64,000 nt of DNA from Helianthus annuus (lineage: Eukaryota > Streptophyta > Magnoliopsida > Asterales > Asteraceae), in assembly GCF_002127325.2 (NCBI RefSeq), contig NC_035444.2:78799392-78863391 (forward strand), given 5' to 3'. The notes below the pieces were generated by a model that was not told the DNA's origin, made no database searches, and worked only from the letters and a program-made list of their open reading frames with translations. Shown here piece by piece: positions 40,398 through 50,965 of this stretch. Positions within the stretch are counted from its first letter, which is position 1, and every line of letters starts with the position of its first letter. The translations under genes were made by a program, and so were the position numbers.

Positions 40398-42832
40398 TGT
40401 GACAACCCGAACTTTCGAGGGTTGTAACGTTTAAACGAGTGATCCTAGCTCTTCGTTAATTCTCTCCTACGTGTTACATGTTCCGTACTATAATATCCTG
40501 TTAAACGCTAGTAACTTTTATAAACGTGTCTAACGTGTAACGTATCCGAGTATGCTTGTGAGTGTGTCAGATTTCCTTAATTCTTTTATCTCGGCCCTAC
40601 ACTCGCTTAAGTTCGGCCCACACCATTTAAGCCTACAACATTAAACCCAGTTAACATATTTTTTGGTGTCTCAATCTGATCTCGGCCCAAGATGGATCAC
40701 CGGCCCATTTAGCGTTATCTGGGCATTATAATGGCATGTTACGTGACATCTCTATATTCCAAAATCTGCGACACAACAAACCCTACTCCTTAAAACTTGC
40801 GATCGGCAGGAAGGGCCCCCTCTCGTGAAGCTGTACGTTGTGTTCATCTTGGACCCTGACTCGTTCGGTTAGTATAAAAACACTTGTTATAAATCTGTTA
40901 TATGATCACGACTATGTGTGAACTTGTAAATAGAATTGTACGAATAATCATGGAAGTTTAGGTTGACACTCCTGATCTTCGCATAACTGGTATTTGATGT
41001 TGCTACTTGGTTCGATTTACATGAGCATGAATCAAAGTGGAATGATTGATATATTGTTTGAATTGAATAAGTAAATGAAGTTGTCCACTAAATTAGCACA
41101 TGCCCAACAACCGGTTATGATATGGCAGTGGCTTTAGGGGTCCAATAGTTGATGGTAGGTGGTCTGACAAGTAGATAACCTGGAACAAAAGTGGGCGGCC
41201 ATGTGTGTAGTCTCAATCAAATCAGACAAAGTGGAGAATTCTAATAATATTGTCAGTAACTTAAAAGACTTTATGTGCATCATGTCACATGTTAATTAGG
41301 TGGCTTATTATTTTGATATGCAAGAAATCTGTGTGCGATGCCTTGACTTTTTTTTTGAATGGATTCATGTTTATAATTTCAACCATATGTATTGCAATCT
41401 GAATGCATTATGGTGTGTATTGGAATGGTTTAGGGTTGGGTTATACAAATGGGTATTTGACTCCTGGTACAAAAAAATAAAGTGGGCTGCACGTGTAGGG
41501 GGTAGTTGGGCCTGAAGAAACGTATTTGACTTGTGGGCCGAGTACAAAATGATTCCTGTGTATGCACGGTTAGGATAGATTAGATTGATTAAGGTAATAG
41601 TAATAATTGTTGAGGTGATTCTAATCAAATGGTTGTAGAAAGGACATGTTGTTCAATATTCGCTTTGATTTCATTATACCATTACTGTCGATGATAATGG
41701 TGTTATGTATTAGATAAATAGATCACATGTATTGTGTATGGTAGCATGGTAACTATTCTATGAAAATTCACAACATATTAGAGTGGGCTGAAACACTTGT
41801 GTGAGTAACAATTGAGTTGCATGTTAACTGACTTGAGTCTTATTCTCTTGTGATTGGCAAACTCGTAAATGTAATAAAATAAAACATACGTGTACGACCC
41901 TAGCTTGCAATGTGAATGTGTGTCGGTATTGATACTACATGTTTGGTCGTTGTTGCTTGAGCAATACGTGTGACTATATACGAGGATTTTGAATTCATGA
42001 AACTGACTGTATCTGGTAACTACGATAGGGTTTGATGGACCAACTATTTAACGAGCATTTAACTTAACCGAGCAAACCGAAGGTGAGTTCATCTCTTGAG
42101 CATGCGTCCCGGTGGTTGGGACAGTCAGTGGGTATCCTGGGATGGATAAGTCTTTTGGGTAAAAACGGGAATGTTGGATAATATACTCTTCCTATCACCT
42201 TTAAAGTCCCTCCGTGTTGTTTGGTTACCTGGGTTGTAACATGGTATTAGTTAGTAGCGCTACTTAGGTTTGGCAACCTCACCCCGTACCTGGGAGGACG
42301 GGTGTTGAACTAATGACCTAGTCATGACCAATGCTTTGACAGGAGCATTGGAGAAAGGGCAAAATAATCAGAAGCCGTCTTGTATTGGGGTATTATCAAC
42401 ATTGTTTTCAACATTACTTTCGGAATTAAATTCAATGGATTAACTAAACACTTGGTAATCAATGTTTTCGTAAAACTATGAACTCACCAGCGTTGTCTGA
42501 TACACTTGTTGCATGCTCGCAGGTCGTTAGATTATATGGATTTGGAACTTGCTGTCTGAAGTAGCTGGAGTGGTCATGGGTCGTGCTGATTGGATACGAA
42601 TGCTGAGTTTATTGATTACATACATTTATTTTGAAACAGTTAATTATGTTTTCTTTTATTTGCTTCCGCTGAACATGTCGGTTTTCACTCAAACTTATTG
42701 ACGATGTTTTTCAGTAATAAATGATGATTTTATTTATAACTTGAATGGGTTCAATGTAATTAGTGGCTCGTTGTCGGTACATCACACGCCTAACAGGGAC
42801 ATTCCCTAGGTGGTATTTTTGGGGGTGTGACA
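40398..42832 (+). repeat. Element E 5' LTR (2435 bp)
   Basis: TGTGACAACCCG...GGGGGTGTGACA. Long LTR typical of Tekay/Del. A TATAAAA near 40874 may be the promoter TATA box. Short frames inside (41300-41515) are chance. Confidence 0.94.
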
Positions 42833-42835
42833 GTT

Positions 42836-42848
42836 TGGTATCAGAGCC
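42836..42848 (+). other. Element E primer-binding site (initiator Met)
   Basis: TGGTATCAGAGCC three bases after the LTR. Confidence 0.9.
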
Positions 42849-43389
42849 ATTGGTTATAGTGAACTTGGTTTTAGAAAGGGGAAAAACGTTTTTCATAAAA
42901 CCAGACTATAACCGAACAAATCCGAAATCGACCATGACACTCAGCTCCAGACTGCAAGGTTCGTTTCTTATCTACTATTACATAGTATATCTAGTGTACA
43001 CTTATGTATAACATTACACGTGAATGCACACTTGGCACAACAGTATGAGCCCTTATGTTACCGACCCCTGTTATGTGAACTGTTAGCGTGACACTACCCA
43101 TCGACTATTGTGATTCTTGATCATATAAAACCTTTCGCTTGCTATTTGAACGTGGGGAACCTTTTAGCGCAAGTTAAGAGGCGCTGAGATAAGCATGCAA
43201 ATCGCCTTATTATTATGGGTGCACACATAATAATAACGCGAGGTGCATGCAAGTCCCAGTGAGGCTTAACGAGCATGAGAAGGGTTCTGCCCTATTGTGT
43301 GAAAACTTGGTAGATTGTACATTTCAACGTGATACTTGACCTGTACCTCACTTCGACTCGTAACCTTTTCCCTCTTCTCCCATAGAATC

Positions 43390-44712
43390 ATGAGTGGACG
43401 AGGACATGGACGTGGTCACATCGCGATGACCCAAGCTGAGCTGACCAACTTGATCAACACTCGTGTAGCTGAAGCCCTAGCGGCTTACCAGGCTGGTACG
43501 ATATGTGCCAATTACTTTCTATCCTTGTGTCGTATACTCGAATCTTACCTGTGCGTTGAACGTTCTTTCGTCTTAGGTCAATCTGCGAATCAAAACAATC
43601 CACCTGCTCCACCTGCTTGTACGTACAAGATGTTCATGGATTGTAAGCCACAGACCTTTAGCGGGACTGAAGGGGCTGTAGGACTCCTGCGATGGTTCGA
43701 GAAGGCAGAATCAGTATTTGCAATGTGTAACTGTCCAGCTGGGGACAGAGTGAAGTATGCTACGGGCACACTCGAGGATGGTGCCCTTACATGGTGGAAT
43801 GCCCAGGTTCAGATGTTGGGTATTGAGATGGCGAATGCCACTACTTGGGATGATTTCAAGGAGTTGATGCGAGAGGAGTATTGTCCTCGTGATGAGATTC
43901 AGAAACTGGAGAACGAGTTCTACAATCTGAAAATGGAGGGATCTGAGATTGAAGCATACACTAGGAGGTCTAATGATTTAGCAACTTTGTGCCCTAACAT
44001 GTCTCGACCCCCACCTCGGCGAATTGAGTTGTATCTCAAGGGCTTAGCACCAGCTGTTAAGGGGTACGTTACTGCTGCAAACCTAGACAATCTGCCCCGT
44101 ATCGTCCGTTTGGCACATAAGATTACTGACCAAGAGGTCGAACGTGGCAACTTGCCGCCACGTGTTTCTGCTACTATCTCGACTGCTACAGCTACCCCAC
44201 CTGCCAGTGATCACAAGCGAAAATGGAACGATACTGACAAAGCAACCAGTGCCAGCCAATCTCAGAAAAGGGCAGACAACAGTATCCACCGTAGTTTCAG
44301 CCAGTCGTCTTCTGTGAACCAGAATCAGAGCAACAATTCAAATCAGGGTTCTTACGCGGGAAAACTACCAAAGTGTGATAAGTGTATGTTCCACCATCGC
44401 GGACCGTGCACCCGGGTATGTCATAGGTGCAACAAGGTGGGTCATATGGCTAAAGATTGTAGGGTCTGGCTTCCAAGGCAGCCGCAGCAGCAGCCACAGC
44501 AACTGGAGAGGCAACAGCCACAACAGAATCGGGGAAATCAGAAGGGGTGCTTTCAGTGTGGTGAAGAGGGTCATTTTAAGCGGGATTGCCCTCAGCTTAA
44601 TCAGAATGCTGGCAACAACAACAATACTGGGAATGACAACAATGGGAACAATGGTGGGAACGGAGCACGTGGAAGAGCATTTACTATTGGCGCTGGGGGA
44701 AACTCGCAATGA
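43390..44712 (+). CDS. gag: Element E gag, with a possible 81-nt in-frame intron
   Basis: ATG 43390 (MSGRGHGRGH), stop TGA 44710-44712. Retrotrans_gag-type capsid (FSGTEGAVGLLRWFEKAESV, TWWNAQVQ, FKELMREEYCPRDEIQKLE, CPNMSRPPPRRIELYLKGL), then two zinc knuckles (CHRCNKVGHMAKDC near 44419 and CFQCGEEGHFKRDC near 44550) separated by a Gln-rich linker, and an Asn/Gly-rich tail. Residues from TICANYF to SFVLG look foreign to the family; removing 43496-43576 (G|GTACGA ... CTTAG|G) leaves the continuous AAYQAGQSANQN. Fully open, in contrast to the following pol. Gag alone would let it form or join particles (inference). Confidence 0.88.
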   Translation: MSGRGHGRGHIAMTQAELTNLINTRVAEALAAYQAGTICANYFLSLCRILESYLCVERSFVLGQSANQNNPPAPPACTYKMFMDCKPQTFSGTEGAVGLLRWFEKAESVFAMCNCPAGDRVKYATGTLEDGALTWWNAQVQMLGIEMANATTWDDFKELMREEYCPRDEIQKLENEFYNLKMEGSEIEAYTRRSNDLATLCPNMSRPPPRRIELYLKGLAPAVKGYVTAANLDNLPRIVRLAHKITDQEVERGNLPPRVSATISTATATPPASDHKRKWNDTDKATSASQSQKRADNSIHRSFSQSSSVNQNQSNNSNQGSYAGKLPKCDKCMFHHRGPCTRVCHRCNKVGHMAKDCRVWLPRQPQQQPQQLERQQPQQNRGNQKGCFQCGEEGHFKRDCPQLNQNAGNNNNTGNDNNGNNGGNGARGRAFTIGAGGNSQ

Positions 44713-46760
44713 AGGGTAGTGCTGAGGCCGGTACGTCTTCTTTGAATGATCTTTTAGCTTCTGTTTTATTCAACTCTTGTTTCGATTGGAGTTATGTGCC
44801 TCTAGGGTTCAGTTGTCAGATAGAACTGACTCCCACCCCTCTTGTGAATAAGCATGTAGTAGAATTAGCTGATAGTAAAACCATAGAAGCTTCTCATGTC
44901 CTTTTTGGTTGTAAACTTGATCTCATGGGTCAAGTGTTCGACATTGACCCACTTTCCGATATTCTTGTAAGTTTTGACGTAGTCGTTGAGCGAAAAATTC
45001 TCTGTAAAGAGAAAATCGTGCGTATCCCTCTCCCTAGTGGGGAATCCTTATCAGTTCAAGATCATCGTAATGGTGACATTGTTGGCATCGTCTTAGTCAT
45101 GAAAGCCCAGAAGTGTCTACTGAAGGGCTACCCTGCTATTCTAGCTCTCGTCACTGATTCGCCACTTTAAGAAAGGAAGATCGAGTATGTCCCAGTTATT
45201 CGTGAATTTTCTGACGTGTCTTCTGAAGAGTTACCTGGTTTACTTCCACATCGTTAGGTGCAATTTCAGACTGACCTTATGCAAATCCTGATTTCCTTCT
45301 GGGATACAGCAATCTTTTGGATTCGCTGGATACTATCGCAGATTCATCATGAGATTTTCGAAGATGGCGCAACTCCAACCTCCTTAGCACAACAGGGAGC
45401 TGTGAATTCATGGGAAATAAAACAGGGAAACGTTTCTTCAGCTTTTGAAACCCAACCCTACAACGCTTTGAGCATCACTTCTATCCGAGGGTACTGATGA
45501 TCTGGCGGTATACCATGATGGTTCGAATCCGAGTCCCAGTTACACATCAGTGCAACACGAGAAGGAGATCGCCCACGTGGTGGACTTACAGGAAGGACGA
45601 CATGATTCACGACCTGCGATGGAAGCCATGGTCCTTGGAATTAAGATGGAGGCATCACCTGGACGGTACCGAATGCACTACTTAGACCGATCACAAGGGC
45701 CTCCCGTGTACGCTGGTTATGAGGGAGTTAAATCAGTTAATGACATCGCTGGAGGGAACTTTTGTATGAATACAGCTGTGAAACCGGAACGTGCACGAGC
45801 TTTGCAACTCACTATCTACCCTATCATACCTGATCAAACTCGTTTTGTTGAAACTAGGGAATTGAAGGAAGAGAATTTTCAAGTTAAGCCCGTGCGGGGC
45901 ATGGAGAAGCAACCCTTTGCAGGATGGACAATATTCGTTACCTCTTGGAACGAATGTGGGTCTCATTATACAGCAACCGTAGGGAACTCGTGATGAGCAA
46001 AACACGTCGGCCTCGATATTCTAGTCGTCTGGGTTTGATGAGCGATATTAGGATCTATAAATCTTGCATTGGTGATCGGGCATGAAGGCCCACCTAGCTA
46101 TGTGTGCGAACGAAATCCGACATGTGGGAATGTAAATGGAAATGAGAACAGGATGCCATGGATTTTGTCACTAGTCTACTTACAACTCAAAATGGAAACA
46201 TTATCACCTGGGTGATCATTGATAGACTCAAGTTACCAGCACACTTTCTCGCAATCAAGAAAACTGACGAGTTTTCACAGTTGGGAATGTCCCTCTCGGA
46301 GAGGAAGCTTTTAGGCACGAGGTGCCAACTCCTGTCATCCCTGAATTTGATCTATGCATGATCTGTGTTAGGCAATACACAACACCCTGGGAGGGTGTGG
46401 TACGTTTGGGTAGCATGACAAGCTTAATTTACGTTATGTTGGGTTATTCGGAATACTGGAAAGAATCGGTCACGTCGCCTAAAACTCGAGTTACCCGACC
46501 AATTGGGTAACGTTCATTATGTCATCTGCGTCACGAGTCTAAAGCCGTGTTTGTCCGACGAAACGCTTGCGATACCTTCTTAGAGTCTGTGTCTAACGTC
46601 ATGTTGCAATTGTCAAGGTGCTTATTGAAATCATGCCCCAGGAGGTTAGGGTTTGCGAGCACTGCCAAATTCCAACTATGGGAGTTCGTCGGAACTCGAG
46701 ACTAAGTATCCGCAATCGTGCGAATCTGCTGAATCAATTCCGATGCAACTAGTGAATTTC
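44713..46760 (+). pseudogene. pol: Element E pol remnant: protease, RNase H, integrase and chromodomain scraps
   Basis: Block 44709-45170 is protease-like (CKEKIVRIPLPSGESL, MKAQKCLLKGYPAILALVTD) but lacks the DTG/DSG motif: FDWSYV stands where FDSGADFSFV is usual. At 45180-45300 lies the RT entry (IREFSDVSSEELPGLLPHR, then a stop), then an abrupt jump to GFAGYYRRFI-like sequence near 45310; the RT palm is absent. 45480-45690 is a garbled RNase H (LSEGTDDLAVYHDGSN, RWRHHLDGTECT). 46158-46260 is the integrase start (MDFVTSLL, VIIDRLKLPAHFLAIKKT). 46400-46540 resembles the integrase C-terminus in two frames. 46620-46700 may be a chromodomain remnant. Frames change every few hundred bases. Confidence 0.82.
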
Positions 46761-46895
46761 GGGGACGAAATTCCCTTTCAAGTTGGGGATGATGTGGCAC
46801 CCGAGAATAATTCGCAACACTTTTGATTTATCACTTCACTTCTTGGTGCTTATTTGTCAAATTTCGGGACGAAATTTCTTTCAAGTTGGGGATGA
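46755..46895 (+). repeat. Duplicated purine tract and LTR-start fragment in E
   Basis: AATTTCGGGGACGAAATT, CCCTTTCAAGTTGGGGATGA and TGTGGCACCCGAG (about 46755-46805) is nearly repeated at 46858-46900 as AATTTCGGGACGAAATT, TCTTTCAAGTTGGGGATGA and TGTGACAACCCG. The second copy abuts the true 3' LTR. The first is followed by 65 bp of LTR-like sequence. Confidence 0.8.
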
Positions 46896-49332
46896 TGTGA
46901 CAACCCGAACTTTCGAGGGTTGTAACATTTAAACGAGTGATCCTAGCTCTTCGTTAATTCTCTCCTACGTGTTACATGTTCCGTACTATAATATCCTGTT
47001 AAACGCTAGTAACTTTTATAAACGTGTCTAACGTGTAACGTATCCGAGTATGCTTGTGAGTGTGTCAGATTTCCTTAATTCTTTTATCTCGGCCCTACAC
47101 TCGCTTAAGTTCGGCCCACACCATTTAAGCCTACAACATTAAAACCCAGTTAACATATTTTTTGGTGTCTCAATCTGATCTCGGCCCAAGATGGATCACC
47201 GGCCCATTTAGCGTTATCTGGGCATTATAATGGCATGTTACGTGACATCTCTATATTCCAAAATCTGCGACACAACAAACCCTACTCCTTAAAACTTGCG
47301 ATCGGCAGGAATGGCCCCCTCTCGTGAAGCTGTACGTTGTGTTCATCTTGGACCCTGACTCGTTCGGTTAGTATAAAAACACTTGTTATAAATCTGTTAT
47401 ATGATCACGACTATGTGTGAACTTGTAAATAGAATTGTACGAATAATCATGGAAGTTTAGGTTGACACTCCTGATCTTCGCATAACTGGTATTTGATGTT
47501 GCTACTTGGTTCGATTTACATGAGCATGAATCAAAGTGGAATGATTGATATATTGTTTGAATTGAATAAGTAAATGAAGTTGTCCACTAAATTAGCACAT
47601 GCCCAACAACCGGTTATGATATGGCAATGGCTTTAGGGGTCCAATAGTTGATGGTAGGTGGTCTGACAAGTAGATAACCTGGAACAAAAGTGGGCGGCCA
47701 TGTGTGTAGTCTCAATCAAATCAGACAAAGTGGAGAATTCTAATAATATTGTCAGTAACTTAAAAGACTTTATGTGCATCATGTCACATGTTAATTAGGT
47801 GGCTTATTATTTTGATATGCAAGAAATCTGTGTGCGATGCCTTGACTTTTTTTTTTGAATGGATTCATGTTTATAATTTCAACCATATGTATTGCAATCT
47901 GAATGCATTATGGTGTGTATTGGAATGGTTTAGGGTTGGGTTATACAAATGGGTATTTGACTCCTGGTACAAAAAAATAAAGTGGGCTGCACGTGTAGGG
48001 GGTAGTTGGGCCTGAAGAAACGTATTTGACTTGTGGGCCGAGTACAAAATGATTCCTGTGTATGCACGGTTAGGATAGATTAGATTGATTAAGGTAATAG
48101 TAATAATTGTTGAGGTGATTCTAATCAAATGGTTGTAGAAAGGACATGTTGTTCAATATTCGCTTTGATTTCATTATACCGTTACTGTCGATGATAATGG
48201 TGTTATGTATTAGATAAATAGATCACATGTATTGTGTATGGTAGCATGGTAACTATTCTATGAAAATTCACAACATATTAGAGTGGGCTGAAACACTTGT
48301 GTGAGTAACAATTGAGTTGCATGTTAACTGACTTGAGTCTTATTCTCTTGTGATTGGCAAACTCGTAAATGTAATAAAATAAAACATATGTGTACGACCC
48401 TAGCTTGCAATGTGAATGTGTGTCGGTATTGATACTACATGTTTGGTCGTTGTTGCTTGAGCAATACGTGTGACTATATACGAGGATTTTGAATTCATGA
48501 AACTGACTGTATCTGGTAACTACGATAGGGTTTGATGGACCAACTATTTAACGAGCATTTAACTTAACCGAGCAAACCGAAGGTGAGTTCATCTCTTGAG
48601 CATGCGTCCCGGTGGTTGGGACAGTCAGTGGGTATCCTGGGATGGATAAGTCTTTTGGGTAAAAACGGGAATGTTGGATAATATACTCTTCCTATCACCT
48701 TTAAAGTCCCTCCGTGTTGTTTGGTTACCTGGGTTGTAACATGGTATTAGTTAGTAGCGCTACTTAGGTTTGGCAACCTCACCCCGTACCTGGGAGGACG
48801 GGTGTTGAACTAATGACCTAGTCATGACCAATGCTTTGATAGGAGCATTGGAGAAAGGGCAAAATAATCAGAAGCCGTCTTGTATTGGGGTATTATCAAC
48901 ATTGTTTTCAACATTACTTTCGGAATTAAATTCAATGGATTAACTAAACACTTGGTAATCAACGTTTTCGTAAAACTATGAACTCACCAGCGTTGTCTGA
49001 TACACTTGTTGCATGCTCGCAGGTCGTTAGATTATATGGATTTGGAACTTGCTGTCTGAAGTAGCTGGAGTGGTCATGGGTCGTGCTGATTGGATACGAA
49101 TGCTGAGTTTATTGATTACATACATTTATTTTGAAACAGTTAATTATGTTTTCTTTTATTTGCTTCCGCTGAACATGTCGGTTTTCACTCAAACTTATTG
49201 ACGATGTTTTTCAGTAATAAATGATGATTTTATTTATAACTTGAACGGGTTCAATGTAATTAGTGGCTCGTTGTCGGTACATCACACGCCTAACAGGGAC
49301 ATTCCCTAGGTGGTATTTTTGGGGGTGTGACA
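46896..49332 (+). repeat. Element E 3' LTR (2437 bp)
   Basis: Matches 40398-42832 with about ten changes including an A-run and a T-run indel. Followed by TSD CATCA at 49333-49337. Confidence 0.94.
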
Positions 49333-49337
49333 CATCA

Positions 49338-49466
49338 AGTATATATAGGCTGGGGTATTTCACATGAAATCATTCATGCGAAATGACCAAGCTCATTTCG
49401 TACGAAATGACAAAGTCATTTCGTGCGAAATAGCTGTTTCATTTCGTGCGAAATCAACCCTTAACA
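49338..49466 (-). repeat. Element F 5' LTR, part 2 (after E)
   Basis: Resumes F after the CATCA duplication. Contains seven ATTTCG/CGAAAT words in 106 bp; successive ATTTCGTRCGAAAT units are 23 bp apart. Ends TTAACA at 49466; total LTR about 333 bp. Confidence 0.65.
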
Positions 49467-49917
49467 TGTTATCTCGTTTTTCGTGCCCTGATCTATCTAA
49501 TTTAATACAAGACGAAGTCGACAGACATATGCATCAACAAGAAGAATTGTTGGGATCTCATTCGAATAAAAACAACTTCTTTGTTCCTGATATTACCTCG
49601 AACTCTAGCGAAGACTTGGGCGATAGTCGTCCTTGTGTCGATTGTGCCGTGAAGGACTCTCCATCGACTTCGTTCGGTGCATACGTAGACCTGAGTGATT
49701 CGGCATACACCTTCTTTAACGAAAGCCGGGAAAGGGTTGGACTTGTCCACCTACATTTAGCATAGGAATCACCCTCACCGACAACCTCTTGCGTTCTCGT
49801 CTTAATCTAGAGCAATTAAGGTATCTTAGACACTTTGGGGTTGTTCCATCCAGTAAGGACCCATCCGATCCGGATAAGTTCCTAAAAAATAGACGAAACT
49901 TCATAAACAGCCTCTAG
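49467..49917 (+). pseudogene. Element D ORF1, 3' half, frameshifted
   Basis: Homologous to 33910-34260 of C: conserved DSRPCVDCAVKDSPSTSFGAY and DLSDSAYTFF, then a frameshift near 49728 (one frame ends GLVHLHLA at 49765), and in the next frame ITLTDNLLRSRLNLEQLRYL and LRHFGVVPSSKDPSD to a TAG at 49915-49917. The 5' half with the zinc knuckle is removed by the F insertion. Confidence 0.7.
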
Positions 49918-50521
49918 ACACGGGGCCATGTACAGGTTAATATGCCCCTGTGTCCACCAAAAGATTCCTTTCTGACTTTTTGTCAGAATACGGACAAAAT
50001 GTGTCAGGATACTGTCTGCACACGGGGCCGTGTCCAGCCGACACGGGGCCGTGTGCAGCGTGCTGTCATTTTCTATAAATGCAGCCAAGAATCCTGCACA
50101 TTTGGACCATTCCAGGGACATAGATTTGAGAGGATCTTCACATATACCATCCTAGGTATTTTCTAAAAGAAGGTTCTAACAACCATCTTGTCCTTTCATC
50201 TTTTGTCCATTACCTTCTTCTCTATTTCTTTTACCTCAACACCTCCTTTAGAGCTTGAAATTATCATGATTCCAAGCTTTATTGTGATGTTTGTTAAGAT
50301 TTTGTTCAAGGAATCTTGTTAAAAATAAGTTTTGCAACATTGTTTTAAGTTATTTTTGCTAAAAAAAGCTTTAAAAGTTGGAAAAATAATTTAAAACTCC
50401 GAGATTCTTTGTTCCAAAAATCTGCAGAAAGGTGAACACGGGGCCATGCTCATTGAGCACGGGGTCGTGTCCGAGGTTACTGTTTCATTAAAATAAACTC
50501 TTTTCCATTTATTTTCGTAGA
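49918..50521 (+). other. Element D intergenic region with CACGG doublets
   Basis: Two doublets near 49915-49960 and 50020-50060 plus one at 50430-50475; the rest AT-rich. Same positions as in C. No gene. Confidence 0.6.
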
Positions 50522-50965
50522 ATGTCAAGCCAAAACAGTGGAACTTCTTTTGCGCACTCTAGAAACAGTTGAAGGGAAAGAAAGTCTTCAATTGAAACAA
50601 CTTTCGTACGCTACGTAATGGCATTACGTGAGGCGTTGGATGAGATGACATCGGTAGAGGAGGTCCTCATAGACCTTATAAATTATCTTACGGTGGGGTT
50701 GGAAAACAGTTTTCAAGAAATCAACCTCTTGCACCAGAGGTTGAACATTCTTGTGACACCTCCCATGGAACCAATCCTCCCTCAAGAGGATTGGAACCTA
50801 GCACTTGGAGTCAATAATCCTACCGGATGGGATGACATTCCAGTGGAGTCTCCTCTTGAAGATCTACAAGAAGTCCCGATGGAGGTTGCACCCCCTCAAA
50901 CCGATGCCAATGAGCCCGCCTTTCTTCTCCCAAGGGAGATAGAGGAATGGCTCGCCGACGTGTGA
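50522..50965 (+). CDS. Element D ORF2, coiled-coil protein split by TGA
   Basis: ATG 50522 (MSSQNSGTSFAHSRNS), TGA 50570-50572, then open in the same frame to the stop at 50963-50965. An internal ATG at 50618 (MALREALDEMTSVEE) could start a 115-residue protein with FLPREIEEWLADV at the end. The residues align with C ORF2, including the coiled-coil LHQRLNILV and the C-terminus; the TGA is at the equivalent codon. Function unknown. Confidence 0.55.

Larger units (their letters stand above)
40398..49332 (+). mobile_element. Element E: Tekay/Del-like Ty3/gypsy element with gag intact and pol degraded
   Basis: LTRs 40398-42832 (2435 bp) and 46896-49332 (2437 bp) differ at about eight bases and two indels; TSD CATCA. 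Primer site TGGTATCAGAGCC at 42836-42848. Internal region 4.06 kb: intact gag with two CCHC knuckles, then scraps of protease, RNase H, integrase and chromodomain, with the RT core missing. Very young by LTR identity, yet pol is thoroughly scrambled, so it probably moved as a non-autonomous element. Confidence 0.94.
28667..49466 (-). mobile_element. Element F: Ty1/copia element, partial, host of B, C and E
   Basis: Minus-strand element. Its 5' LTR is 40194-40397 plus 49338-49466 (split by E), followed by an initiator-Met-like primer site TGGTACCAGAGC (40180-40191), a leader rich in ATTTCGTGCGAAAT words, and a decayed copia gag with two CCHC knuckles. C (29342-36581) sits inside gag, and B starts at 28666; pol and the 3' LTR would lie beyond the left edge. 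The right LTR end TTAACA at 49466 is followed directly by sequence homologous to the internal region of C, which I read as D interrupted by F. Confidence 0.75.
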
